Source of the DNA: CAZPRY01 sp964589175
GTDB lineage: Bacteria > Fidelibacterota > UBA2242
Assembly: GCA_964589175.1 (NCBI GenBank)
Contig: CAZPRY010000013.1
Span: 29,178 to 93,177, forward strand
DNA length: 64,000 nucleotides
Direction of reading: 5' to 3'
Shown here piece after piece: positions 1 to 8,234 of this stretch. Position 1 is the first letter of the stretch. The number at the start of each line of letters is the position of its first letter. Below the pieces are notes generated by a model. It had not been told where the DNA came from and did not search any database. It saw only the letters and a program-made list of their open reading frames with translations. The translations under genes and the position numbers were made by a program.

Positions 1-683
1 TGCAGGAATCGGCATGGCATCACGCCCGTCATATGGAACTCGGGTACGAGGAACTTCTGCGTCGGAATCTCGTCTGGGTACTTACCCGGCAGATTATCCA
101 AATCGATAAGCATCCGCACTGGCAGGACACGGTTCAAATCCAAACCTGGCCGACCGGCTGCGACCCGTTTTTTTGTTACCGTGATTTTCATATTCTGAAT
201 GAAAAGGAAGAGATCATCGCCCGCGCATCGACCTCCTGGAGTGTGATTAACCTCGCGACCCGCCGGATCGAACCCACTTCCACCTATTATGCTGCCGATC
301 GTCCCCGTCACTCAGTCCAGGCTTTCCCGGGTCGGACCTTCGAAAAAATCCCGCAAATAGAGGCGGGTACCGAAGCCTGCCGTTTCAGCGTGCGCTACAG
401 CGATCTCGATCCGAATCAGCACGTCAATAACGTCAAGTATATCGAATGGGCCTTGAATAATTTCGATGCCGATTTCCATCGCCGGCACCAAATTTCCGAA
501 TTAGAGATCAACTACCTGGCGGAAGCCTTCTACGGCGATTCGATCCGCTGTTCCTATGCTCCCACAGGCAAGGGCGAGTTTCTGCACGATATCGTTCGGG
601 AAAGCGACCAGAAATCCGTTTCGCGCGTCCGCACCCGCTGGCTGCCGGTTAATTTTCCCGGTAAGGGTTTCCTGCCTCAGTAA
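1..683 (+). CDS. acyl-ACP thioesterase, 5' end cut off by window
   Basis: Probable acyl-acyl carrier protein thioesterase (FatA/FatB-like double hotdog fold), which releases fatty acids from ACP in the cytoplasm. The frame is open to the window edge: the codons before the first ATG (position 33) read QESAWHHARH, which fits the family, so the true start lies upstream. A family-like segment GYEELLRRNLVWVL follows. In the second hotdog the segment DPNQHVNNVKY carries the conserved Asn-x-His active-site pair. The C-terminus appears complete (stop at 681-683). The gene lies 22 nt upstream of a small membrane protein gene and may share its transcript. Family identification is from motifs; substrate chain length cannot be read from the sequence. 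Confidence 0.88.
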   Translation, partial: QESAWHHARHMELGYEELLRRNLVWVLTRQIIQIDKHPHWQDTVQIQTWPTGCDPFFCYRDFHILNEKEEIIARASTSWSVINLATRRIEPTSTYYAADRPRHSVQAFPGRTFEKIPQIEAGTEACRFSVRYSDLDPNQHVNNVKYIEWALNNFDADFHRRHQISELEINYLAEAFYGDSIRCSYAPTGKGEFLHDIVRESDQKSVSRVRTRWLPVNFPGKGFLPQ

Positions 684-705
684 GCCTGTACATAAAGGAG
701 TGAAT

Positions 706-1179
706 ATGAATCAATACCTGGTTCCATTTATCGTTACCAATGTTGTCAGTGCATTACTGATCGTATTAGCCTTTCTCCGGCCTAAAAGTACCCGCATCAT
801 CTGGAGCCTGATTTTCCTGGCCGCCGGGATTTTCAATTTGCTCACCGTCTATAAAAATCCGCAGGCTTATGTCATTGGCTTCGGACCAACGGCAATGCTG
901 GCATTCTACAGGAGTTTCATCTACGGGGCCTTCAGCCGGAATGCGGCACTTTTTGTTTCTTTGATTGCTGTTGGGCAGATCGTCGTCGCCGGTTTACTCG
1001 TCCTGAAAAAACCCTGGTACCGGCTGGGGATCCTAGGGGGAATCATATTCCTGGTAGCCATTTCGCCCCTGGGCCTTGGTTCTGCTTTTCCATCCACCTT
1101 GCTGATGGCGACCAGTTTGTGCGTTCTCGACCGGAAATTGGGGGACGCAGGAAATGTAATTGACCCTGATTTATTATAA
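706..1179 (+). CDS. small integral membrane protein, unknown function
   Basis: A 157-residue hydrophobic protein starting MNQYLVPFIVTN. The frame is open further upstream, but ATG 706 has a clear ribosome site (AAAGGAG at 694-700), so the longer version is rejected. Four or five membrane segments are visible: about residues 5-24, 29-45, 60-75, 80-100 and 105-135. The C-terminal tail (DRKLGDAGNVIDPD) is polar. I do not recognise a family. It follows the thioesterase by 22 nt in the same direction, so co-transcription is plausible but does not define a role. Confidence 0.72.
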   Translation: MNQYLVPFIVTNVVSALLIVLAFLRPKSTRIIWSLIFLAAGIFNLLTVYKNPQAYVIGFGPTAMLAFYRSFIYGAFSRNAALFVSLIAVGQIVVAGLLVLKKPWYRLGILGGIIFLVAISPLGLGSAFPSTLLMATSLCVLDRKLGDAGNVIDPDLL

Positions 1180-1338
1180 ACTTTTACGAGTATTCTACCG
1201 ACTTGCCATTCCTGTTGGCACGATCCGAAAACTCCATGCTTTGCGTCGATCAGAACGAAAAAGAATCCCGGATGACCTTTCCCAATATCCCGGTAGGGAT
1301 TACACATCGGTAAAAATAACATCCTATCCCTTGCGTGC

Positions 1339-1354
1339 CGTCCCTGACGGGACG
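1339..1354. repeat. short palindrome CGTCCC-TGAC-GGGACG
   Basis: Perfect 6-bp stem with a 4-nt loop. The same core with loop GGAC occurs at 28829-28844 and 29262-29277 in the accessory island. Here it lies immediately before the point where the radical SAM homology begins, so it may mark the breakpoint that removed the 5' half of that gene. Confidence 0.6.
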
Positions 1355-1360
1355 GGTGTA

Positions 1361-2003
1361 GCCTCGGCCACTGAAAGGCTGGAAACGCTGCGCTACTTCA
1401 AAAATGAAGGGATCGCCACCAGTATGTCCCTGATGCCGGTGATTCCCGGCGTCAGCGATACGGAGGAAAAAATCGACGAATCCCTGCGGAAAGGCGTCGA
1501 GGCTGGCGTTGATTTCGTCATCTTCGGCGGATTGACACTCAAAGACGGCCGGCAGAGAGATTATTTCCTGGAAAAGATGAAATCCTACCGCCCCGACTAT
1601 GTTCCTAAATACGCGACTCTTTTCCCGGGCGATCCCTGGGGACAGGCAAAAAGCGGGTACTATCAGCGTCTGGACGAGCACTTCATGGCAATCGCCCGTA
1701 AGTACCGGATACCGGTGCGCATCCCGCCCAAACTGTTCAGCGATATTCTCGATGAAAACGACCGGGTTGTCGTCATCCTCGAGCACCTCAATTACTTGCT
1801 GCAAATGGAAGGGGCAGAAATCATCCTTCGGTTATGCGGCCTACTCGATTTCCCAATTGCAGGAGCCGTTGTCATCGATGCCGGATAAAATTGCCGGATT
1901 AAAGGGAATGAATGCGGAGATTGAAACGATTGTTCGCGAAATTCTCGACACGGGGCGATCGGGAGCCTATGAAGATTTACTCTTCCACCGCAGCGGCGGA
2001 TGA
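1361..2003 (+). pseudogene. radical SAM (SPL-like) protein, 5'-truncated and frameshifted
   Basis: From about 1361 the frame encodes a C-terminal part typical of DNA-photolyase-like radical SAM proteins: ERLETLRYFKNEGIATSMS, PVIPGVSD, then IFGGLTLKDGRQ. The N-terminal half with the CxxxCxxC cluster motif is absent. Codons 1160-1360 of the open frame do not resemble the family and start inside the preceding gene. At the G-run 1811-1814 the reading frame must shift by one: upstream reads ...NYLLQMEG, and the sensible continuation KSSFGYAAYS ... GMNAEIETIVREI lies in the next frame and ends at 2003. One extra G would explain the shift. Truncation plus frameshift argues for a decayed gene rather than a sequencing error alone. 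The family name is moderately sure. Confidence 0.62.
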
Positions 2004-2011
2004 TTGCCGGC

Positions 2012-2371
2012 TTACTTCTTAAAGAACATATAGAACGCCAAACCGAGCAGTATTACGGCAAAGATTTTTTTGAATGTCAATAATGGCACGGACTCGAGCA
2101 GGCGCGCCCCGATTTGGGCGCCGATGACTCCTCCGATTCCCAGCAAAAGACCGATTTTATAGTCGACATTCGCCAGTTTATTATGCGCAATCAGGGCCGA
2201 CACGGAGATCACCAGGATGGCTAAAAACGATGTTCCCACGGCTTTCTGGGCTGTGTAGCCCATCACCAGCAACAGGGGCACCATCAGAAATCCGCCACCC
2301 AATCCCGCGAACGCAGCCGCCATCCCGATAAACGTTCCGCCCAGAACCAGCCATAAATAATTCAACGTCAT
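2012..2371 (-). CDS. half-size TauE/SafE family membrane protein
   Basis: A 119-residue membrane protein of the TauE/SafE (sulfite or organo-anion exporter) family. Family hallmarks are GMAAAFAGLGGGFLMVPLL near the N-terminus and GIGGVIGAQIGARL later. About four membrane helices are present, roughly one of the two repeats in full-length members (near 250 residues), so it probably works as a dimer or with a partner. I prefer ATG 2371 to the upstream in-frame ATG 2392 because GGAAGGA lies 5-11 nt before it. It is downstream of, and codirectional with, the glycosidase operon (gap 106 nt). Substrate unknown. Half-size members are known, so it need not be truncated. Confidence 0.8.
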   Translation of the reverse strand: MTLNYLWLVLGGTFIGMAAAFAGLGGGFLMVPLLLVMGYTAQKAVGTSFLAILVISVSALIAHNKLANVDYKIGLLLGIGGVIGAQIGARLLESVPLLTFKKIFAVILLGLAFYMFFKK

Positions 2372-2477
2372 GAATGCTTCCTTCCGTTCCATTGCTACAT
2401 GTTTGCATCAAATGCCGTATAAAGCAGATTGAGAAAATTCAGATTGAAAATCAGCCGACGAGGCTCCGGAGTCATTT

Positions 2478-4538
2478 TCAATTTGAATGGTTATAATCCG
2501 GCGATTTAGTTCTTCTCCGCACCTTTGGGAAGAGTGCCTCCTGCTTTTTTAGTGCTAAAATCCCGGCAAATCCGCCGCCCGGCGCCAGATTGATTTTTAG
2601 TTGACTGCGGGAAGTCACGGTTTTCGATTTTATAGAGACGGGCCAGGGATTCGTTTCCCAATCGGCATTCTTACCATCGGCAAAAGTCTTCAATCGGTAT
2701 TTGTGTCCTTTTTTAAGGAAATCCATAGGAATGCTGAATTCACGGCGATTCTCATCGGTTATCGCACCGATGTACCAATTGTCGCCGTGCTTGCGGGCGA
2801 TGGTCACAAAATCGCCGATTTCGCCGTTGATAACGATCGTTGTATCCCAATCAGTCGGCACTACGCGGATAAATTCGAAGGCAGGCTGATTCTCATAGTT
2901 CTCCGGTAAATCCGCCGCCATCTGCAGCGGGCTGTAGATTACGACGTAAAGAGCCAATTGTTTCGCCAGTGTCGTATGAACGCGATTGTCGGGCTTATAC
3001 GCATCGAAGGTCAGATCGAAGATGCCCGGCGTATAGTCGATCGGACCGGCCAGCCCGCGCGTAAAGGGCAAAATCGTTTCATGTTCTGGCGGATTGCCGT
3101 CGCTCCAGGCGCTGTACTCGTTGCCGCGTAACCCTTCACGGGTCATCATATTCGGGTACGTGCGTCGGATTCCGGTGTCCTTAATCGGTTCATGCACATC
3201 GAGCATGATGTGATGTTCGGCGGCCTTCTGTACCACTCTTTGATAATGATTAACCATCCACTGCCCGTGGTGATGTTGACCTTCGGGAATGATCGCCCCG
3301 ACGTAACCGCTCTTAACGGCATGAATGCCCAGCCGCTCGTAAAGGGCAAAAGCGCTATCGATCCGGGCTTCGTAAACCGGGACATTCGCGCCGGTTTCGT
3401 TATGGGCAATCAGGACCACGCCTTTCCGTCGAGCGTATTGCACCAGCCCTTCGAGATCGTAGTCCGGATAGGCCTTGCAGAAATCATAGGACCCGTCGCG
3501 GCCCCAGGTCTCCCAGCCCGGATTCCAGCCCTCAACCAGCAGGCCGCGAATGTTGTTTCGACTCGCAAAATCGATGTATCGACGGGTGTTTTCCGTTGTA
3601 GCACCGTGCTTCGGCCCCATCTCCCAGGTGTACTTGTCAATATGCATGCCCCACCAGATGCCCACGTATTTCATCGGTTCGATCCACGAGACATCGTCGA
3701 GAACATTCGGCTCGTTGAGATTCACGATCAGGTTGGATTCGATCAATCCTCCGGCGCTTTCGGAAATCTGGATCGTGCGCCACGGGGTTTGAAAAGGCAC
3801 TCTCGTTCTGACTTTCACGCCATCCGGCCAGGGTACCAGGTCGGCTTCCAGGCAGAATCGCTGCGTACTGTCAGCCATGAGGGTCATCCCGGCATAATCG
3901 ATTAACGCCGCCTCATGGATCGAGAGAAACAAACCCTGCTCCGTTTTCATCGTGACCGGCGTATTGACCGCCTGAATTTCACTTAAAAAAGTTTTTCGAT
4001 AGAGGTGCTCGTAACTGTCGAAATCCGCGGGATTCCACCAGATCGTATGATCCCCGGTCAGCCTAAACTGCGTCTCTTCATCGGAAATCAGGACAGTATT
4101 CACCCCGGCCTGGGCCGGCATCTCATAGCGAAAACCGACACCGTCGTCAAAAATCCGGAACCGCAGATTGATCTTTCGTCCCGGTTCGGTGTTTTCCTGA
4201 AGTTCCAGGAAGAGTTCGTTGTAATAATTACGAATGCACTTCGTCTCGCCCCAGACGTTTTCCCAGGTCGCGTCCGTGCTGCTTTGACTGCTTTGCAGGA
4301 GGATGAAATCATGATCGAGCGGATCGGCATTCGCAAACCGGAATCCAAGGCGTGAAGGTTTTATAACGGCATTTCCGTCAAAGGCGACGGCGTAAATTGC
4401 CGTCCCATCCGAAAGATCGAAATCCAGTTGGATTCTGCGATTCGGCGAGAAGACGTTGCCGTATATTGCTTCCGAAGCCTGTGTATCCACGGTGGCAAAA
4501 AACATGATAAAAAATATTAATATCGATTTCCGTTTCAT
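2478..4538 (-). CDS. glycoside hydrolase family 97 (alpha-glucosidase/galactosidase type)
   Basis: A 686-residue secreted or periplasmic GH97 enzyme, the family of SusB, cleaving alpha-linked sugars. Signal peptide MKRKSILIFFIMFFATVDTQA. An N-terminal beta-sandwich (about 25-280) is followed by the catalytic barrel (about 285-560), containing GIWWGMH, GLLVEGWNPGW, LIAHNETGAN, MLDVHEPIKDTGIRRTYPN and REGLRGNEY. Glutamates in HNETG, HEPIKDTG and EGLRGNE match the positions used by inverting GH97 enzymes, so inversion is inferred. A C-terminal beta-domain ends the protein. It lies 10 nt downstream of the other glycosidase gene, so the two are almost certainly one operon for oligosaccharide breakdown. 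Exact substrate not determinable. Confidence 0.92.
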   Translation of the reverse strand: MKRKSILIFFIMFFATVDTQASEAIYGNVFSPNRRIQLDFDLSDGTAIYAVAFDGNAVIKPSRLGFRFANADPLDHDFILLQSSQSSTDATWENVWGETKCIRNYYNELFLELQENTEPGRKINLRFRIFDDGVGFRYEMPAQAGVNTVLISDEETQFRLTGDHTIWWNPADFDSYEHLYRKTFLSEIQAVNTPVTMKTEQGLFLSIHEAALIDYAGMTLMADSTQRFCLEADLVPWPDGVKVRTRVPFQTPWRTIQISESAGGLIESNLIVNLNEPNVLDDVSWIEPMKYVGIWWGMHIDKYTWEMGPKHGATTENTRRYIDFASRNNIRGLLVEGWNPGWETWGRDGSYDFCKAYPDYDLEGLVQYARRKGVVLIAHNETGANVPVYEARIDSAFALYERLGIHAVKSGYVGAIIPEGQHHHGQWMVNHYQRVVQKAAEHHIMLDVHEPIKDTGIRRTYPNMMTREGLRGNEYSAWSDGNPPEHETILPFTRGLAGPIDYTPGIFDLTFDAYKPDNRVHTTLAKQLALYVVIYSPLQMAADLPENYENQPAFEFIRVVPTDWDTTIVINGEIGDFVTIARKHGDNWYIGAITDENRREFSIPMDFLKKGHKYRLKTFADGKNADWETNPWPVSIKSKTVTSRSQLKINLAPGGGFAGILALKKQEALFPKVRRRTKSPDYNHSN

Positions 4539-4548
4539 TCGAAGCCCT

Positions 4549-7281
4549 TCAGTCCCTGTCCGCCAAACGGATGATTTCCATTCGATCGATTAACGCTCGG
4601 TTTTCCTCGCCGTTCATGTTGCGGTCGGCATCAGTCCATTTGATTCGAAATTCGAAAATACCGCTATTCAGGTGACAGCGCAGGTAGTTGCTGAAGCCCC
4701 AGTCATCCCAGCGCTCCATGCCCCTTTGGGGAAGAATGATCCCTCCGACCCTGTCTCCATCGATAAAAAGGGAGCGAATCGCACATTTATTGCTCGTATT
4801 AATCGGACCGGCGCCGTTGGCATAACGAAACCGGATCACGTAGTCACCCTCTTCCTTAATGGGAACACGGTAAGATAAATCGTTATTTTTGGACTCCGTG
4901 ATGGAAATGTAGCCCTTCCCGGAATAACCGGCGTACTCCCAATTATATTTTGCATCCAGATCGGAAGCATCCATGATCGTCATTTCGGTCGGATCGAAAC
5001 GCCAAACCGGTTCGCTGAGAAACGATTCGCGACCCTCTGCATCCACTGCCATCACCTGAAATTCTCCAAAGCCGCTATCGGAAACGGTAAAAAAATTCTC
5101 TTGCGTTTCTGCTATGTTCAAGCCGTTTCGATAGACGCAATAATGATCGTCATTTTCCATTTTGGACCACTCCAGCCGATCATCATGCAAACTGACTTCG
5201 GGCGTCCTCGGCGCGTACGAATTTTCAACCAAGTTGATTGAATGACGACTAAAATTTCGATTCGCCATGCGTATCAGAATGCTGTGTTTTCCCACTACAT
5301 CGGCCGGGATGAAGGCGTTTTGAATTTTCTTACCATCTAACTCGACGGACCTGATCTCGCGTCCGAATCCATCGATCGTGATGTCCAACTCGGCGTTGCG
5401 GTAGCGGAAATTCTGCAATCGCCGGCTGCCCCCGTATACTTTCGGGATGCAGGGTGCCAAGCGCAATCCCTCCGGAGAAAACTCCATTCCGAAAAGAACG
5501 CGATATACCAAAGCCAGGTTACCCGCCACACTCCACAATTGCCGCGGGGAGTTAATCTCCATGCCCATGAAATCGCCGGTTCCGGCGTGAATATTTTCGC
5601 AATTGCTCAGGAACAGCCCGGCTGCTCGGTAGATTGCTGCCATCCCGTACTGCACGGCCGCTTCATTGCCGCTCTTGGCCGCCGCCCAGGTCCAGTAGGC
5701 CGTAACGAAAGGCCATATCCCGTTATTATGATATGACGGTGTGTTCGATATCTGCGGAAAAAAGCAAGTCGGACCAAAGGGTGTCACCGGCATATTCGCG
5801 ATGATATCGGCGCTCCGGGTTTCATCCGCTATCCCGAACAGAATACAGAGGGCTTCCCCGAGCGTCTCAGGTTTGATAGAAACTGTTGGAAATAGCCGTC
5901 CGTACAGGCACTGTCCGTAATAATTGCGATCGGGCAACCAGAGTAAGGCATTCAGCGCTTCCCTAATCCCCGTGGCAATCTCGGCATATTCTAATGAATC
6001 TTCACCCAGAACTTCAGCCATCCTGGCCAGAATTCGGTACGTTTCGTAATGAACTGCGTTGGTTCCCAGGCACTGCGACATATAGATGTCTTTCGGGTCC
6101 ATCCAGGCCGGATAACTCTGCTCGCGCCAATCGAGAAATGAGGACTCGCCGTACATGAGCCCGGTCCGGGAATTCCGGACATTCACAAGATCGTCCCCGG
6201 CCGAGTTGCGTATCACACGATAGGCGTACTCCAGCCACTCGCGGTCGCCGGTAACGGCATACACTTCCCAGGCCGCCATGGCCCAGATCATCCGGTCCGA
6301 CGAAACCGGCCATGAACCGCCGGTCCCGGTATCCTGGATAATCCGATCGTTTTTTACTTTGGCCCGCAGGCTGATCCGGGCGGCCTGCGGATCGACCAGC
6401 GCCAGAGCCAGCAGAATGCTGTAACTGATATCCCGCGTCCAGACACCCGGCCATTTTTCGCCGGCCATAAAGGCGCCGTCTTCGCGAATATTGGCCAGCA
6501 GCTCCTCCAACGAGAGATTGTAGAGGGCATCACTCAGTTGAATATCCGAAGAATAGGCCGGGTAGGCGCTGATATCCCGGCTGAGTTTCCATACTTTTTT
6601 GCCAACACTATTTTCATTCGGCTCCGGATATTTCTTAAAACGGATGGTGATTTCAAAAATACCGTCACCGTCGGGATCTTGCAGTTGAAACTGATCCTGA
6701 CTTGCCAAATTGGCGAAGTCCCAGCTCAACGGCCAGACCGAACCGGCCACATAAACACCCCGGAATTCTTGATTGCTAATCTTCTGTCCGGTATAAAGTT
6801 CGAAATGCCCTTTCGACTTCATATCGGCCAGAACCGGCCGCATATCCAGACGAATCAATAAGTCGGTATCTTCGTTCAGGAAATTCCCCGTTTTTTCCAT
6901 TGGCGGGTAATCATATTCGGGGTCCGGCGCACCGAATCGGTACAGCGGTGTGACGATTTGGGCAGCATCGCTGTACAATAAAAAATGGTGATCGGCACCC
7001 GGATAATTCTCGTTATCATCACCGTTGATGCTGAATTTGAAATCGATTCGGCGCGGCGTCGGTCGCCTGTATGAGCTGCGATAATCGGATACAATTTCAT
7101 GCGAAGATATGGCCACGGCCTGAAATTCACCTTCTGTGACCCGATCGCGTGTGAGGGTAAAATGATCGCCGGAATACAGATCGCGCCTCGTTGCACAGGA
7201 GGATACAAACAGAATCAGGATTAAGGTGATCAAACACGATATAAGTAGATATTCCATCATAATTTTCGATTTCTGGTGCAT
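4549..7281 (-). CDS. six-hairpin glycosidase lipoprotein with C-terminal carbohydrate-binding domain
   Basis: A 910-residue lipoprotein (lipobox FVSSC, Cys29). Domain order: N-terminal beta-rich region about 40-230, including a starch-binding-like segment (DPDGDGIFEITIRFKKYP); an (alpha/alpha)6 barrel about 260-640 (GEKWPGVWTRDISYSIL, SSDRMIWAMAAWEVY, YHNNGIWPFVTAYW), as in glycogen-debranching/trehalase-like clans; a FN3-like stretch; and a jelly-roll domain about 775-905 ending LIDRMEIIRLA, like CBM6/35-type binding modules. It is first gene of the operon with the GH97 enzyme, suggesting successive steps on one glycan at the cell surface. I cannot assign a GH family number. Start codon 7281 has no strong ribosome site; ATG 7260 and 7257 are alternatives. 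Confidence 0.82.
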   Translation of the reverse strand: MHQKSKIMMEYLLISCLITLILILFVSSCATRRDLYSGDHFTLTRDRVTEGEFQAVAISSHEIVSDYRSSYRRPTPRRIDFKFSINGDDNENYPGADHHFLLYSDAAQIVTPLYRFGAPDPEYDYPPMEKTGNFLNEDTDLLIRLDMRPVLADMKSKGHFELYTGQKISNQEFRGVYVAGSVWPLSWDFANLASQDQFQLQDPDGDGIFEITIRFKKYPEPNENSVGKKVWKLSRDISAYPAYSSDIQLSDALYNLSLEELLANIREDGAFMAGEKWPGVWTRDISYSILLALALVDPQAARISLRAKVKNDRIIQDTGTGGSWPVSSDRMIWAMAAWEVYAVTGDREWLEYAYRVIRNSAGDDLVNVRNSRTGLMYGESSFLDWREQSYPAWMDPKDIYMSQCLGTNAVHYETYRILARMAEVLGEDSLEYAEIATGIREALNALLWLPDRNYYGQCLYGRLFPTVSIKPETLGEALCILFGIADETRSADIIANMPVTPFGPTCFFPQISNTPSYHNNGIWPFVTAYWTWAAAKSGNEAAVQYGMAAIYRAAGLFLSNCENIHAGTGDFMGMEINSPRQLWSVAGNLALVYRVLFGMEFSPEGLRLAPCIPKVYGGSRRLQNFRYRNAELDITIDGFGREIRSVELDGKKIQNAFIPADVVGKHSILIRMANRNFSRHSINLVENSYAPRTPEVSLHDDRLEWSKMENDDHYCVYRNGLNIAETQENFFTVSDSGFGEFQVMAVDAEGRESFLSEPVWRFDPTEMTIMDASDLDAKYNWEYAGYSGKGYISITESKNNDLSYRVPIKEEGDYVIRFRYANGAGPINTSNKCAIRSLFIDGDRVGGIILPQRGMERWDDWGFSNYLRCHLNSGIFEFRIKWTDADRNMNGEENRALIDRMEIIRLADRD

Positions 7282-7347
7282 GTTGGTTAAATTACGAATT
7301 ATCCGTTAGTTCCTCAACAGGATTCGAAAAACGCTCTCGAACCTCCA

Positions 7348-7374
7348 TTCACGAAATTGTGTTATTTCCGTGAA
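7348..7374. promoter_or_regulatory. inverted repeat, candidate operator
   Basis: TTCACGAAAT (7348-7357) faces ATTTCCGTGAA (7364-7374) across TGTGTT, a near-perfect palindrome with one unpaired base. It lies 67 nt upstream of the glycosidase operon start, where a repressor or activator could bind. No matching regulator is encoded next to it except the HTH-EIIA protein, so the link is a guess. Confidence 0.35.
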
Positions 7375-7501
7375 GGCCATAAAGATAGCATATCACAGAC
7401 TCTAACAAACCATTCTTCTTTTCGCAATCCACCGCTGTATTTTGACTAATGATGCTAATATCATGTTAACTCCGCGATATCAGTATATATTCCGCATTTA
7501 G

Positions 7502-7530
7502 TTGCATATATATGAAATCTGTGTTATATT
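7502..7530 (+). promoter_or_regulatory. sigma70-like promoter for the EIIA/antiporter operon
   Basis: TTGCAT (7502-7507) and TATATT (7525-7530) are separated by 17 nt. The -10 box ends 47 nt before the ATG at 7578. Spacing and sequence fit a housekeeping promoter, but no transcript data exist. Confidence 0.42.
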
Positions 7531-7577
7531 ATAGCGTTTTTTAACCGTTGTTGCTGGAAAGAGGAAAAAGGTGATCT

Positions 7578-8234
7578 ATGGATGAAATCATGACTCTCGA
7601 AGAAGTCGCTTCTTATTTGCGCGTCTCGGAGCGTACTGTCTACGATTGGGTAAGCCGAGGCGAACTACCCGGCGGCAAGTTGGGTACGTCCTGGCGTTTC
7701 AAACGAGCAGACATCGAAAACTGGGTTTCCAAAAAGATTTCTCCGCGTCTGCCATCGGAGGATCCGGGTTCTCCTTCCATTGCCAGTTTGCTCAAGCCGG
7801 AGTGCGTTGAGATTCTCCATCAAAATACCAAAGATGGCGCGCTGAACCGCATGATCGATCTCTGTGTCAACATTCCGGGACTAAGCAGCCGGACCGAGTT
7901 GGCAGAAGCCGTCTTCAAACGGGAACAACTAATGAGCACCGGTATCGGGCTTTCAATCTCGGTCCCGCATGTCCGTCTGGCTTCGGTGAAGGAAATCCAC
8001 ATGGCTTTCGGCGTCAGCGACATCGACATCAGCGATTATGAATCGCTGGACGGGAAACCGGTCCGGATCATCGTTTTGATCGTTGCCGGCCGGGACCAGC
8101 ACGCCCAATATATCAAAACGCTGGCCCGCGTTTCGCGTCTCCTGAAGGACGAAGCTGTGCGGAACGAATTGCTGCAAATCCGGGATAAAGATCAACTGTA
8201 TAAAACAATTATCGAAAGAGACCGGCAATCATGA
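7578..8234 (+). CDS. excisionase-type HTH fused to PTS EIIA domain
   Basis: A 218-residue cytoplasmic protein. Residues 1-52 form an excisionase/MerR-like winged helix (MTLEEVASYLRVSERTVYDWVSRG...SWRFKRADIENWV). Residues about 68-215 form a PTS EIIA type-2 (fructose/nitrogen) domain: GIGLSISVPHVRL holds the expected phospho-accepting His131. No EIIB, EIIC, HPr or EI gene is in the window, so a regulatory rather than sugar-transport role is likely. Ribosome site GAGGAAAAAGG precedes ATG 7578. Its stop overlaps the antiporter start by 4 nt (ATGA), indicating translational coupling, so it probably senses phosphorylation state and controls the antiporter protein and/or its promoter. Function is inferred; the domains are clear. 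Confidence 0.88.
   Translation: MDEIMTLEEVASYLRVSERTVYDWVSRGELPGGKLGTSWRFKRADIENWVSKKISPRLPSEDPGSPSIASLLKPECVEILHQNTKDGALNRMIDLCVNIPGLSSRTELAEAVFKREQLMSTGIGLSISVPHVRLASVKEIHMAFGVSDIDISDYESLDGKPVRIIVLIVAGRDQHAQYIKTLARVSRLLKDEAVRNELLQIRDKDQLYKTIIERDRQS

Larger units (their letters stand above)
7282..7577. promoter_or_regulatory. divergent intergenic control region
   Basis: 296 nt between the leftward glycosidase operon and the rightward EIIA/antiporter operon. It is AT-rich towards 7577 and must hold promoters for both directions. It contains the inverted repeat at 7348-7374 and a sigma70-like promoter at 7502-7530, listed separately. No ORF. Confidence 0.6.

Noticed and set aside
1160..1360. 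N-terminal part of the frame 1160-1888 as genuine protein
   Set aside because: It begins inside the preceding membrane protein gene, lacks the radical SAM N-terminal motifs and contains the palindrome; only the part after about 1361 resembles the family.
3192..3905. 237-codon plus-strand open frame opposite the GH97 gene
   Set aside because: Shadow of the GH97 coding sequence; composition mirrors the codon structure of the real strand.
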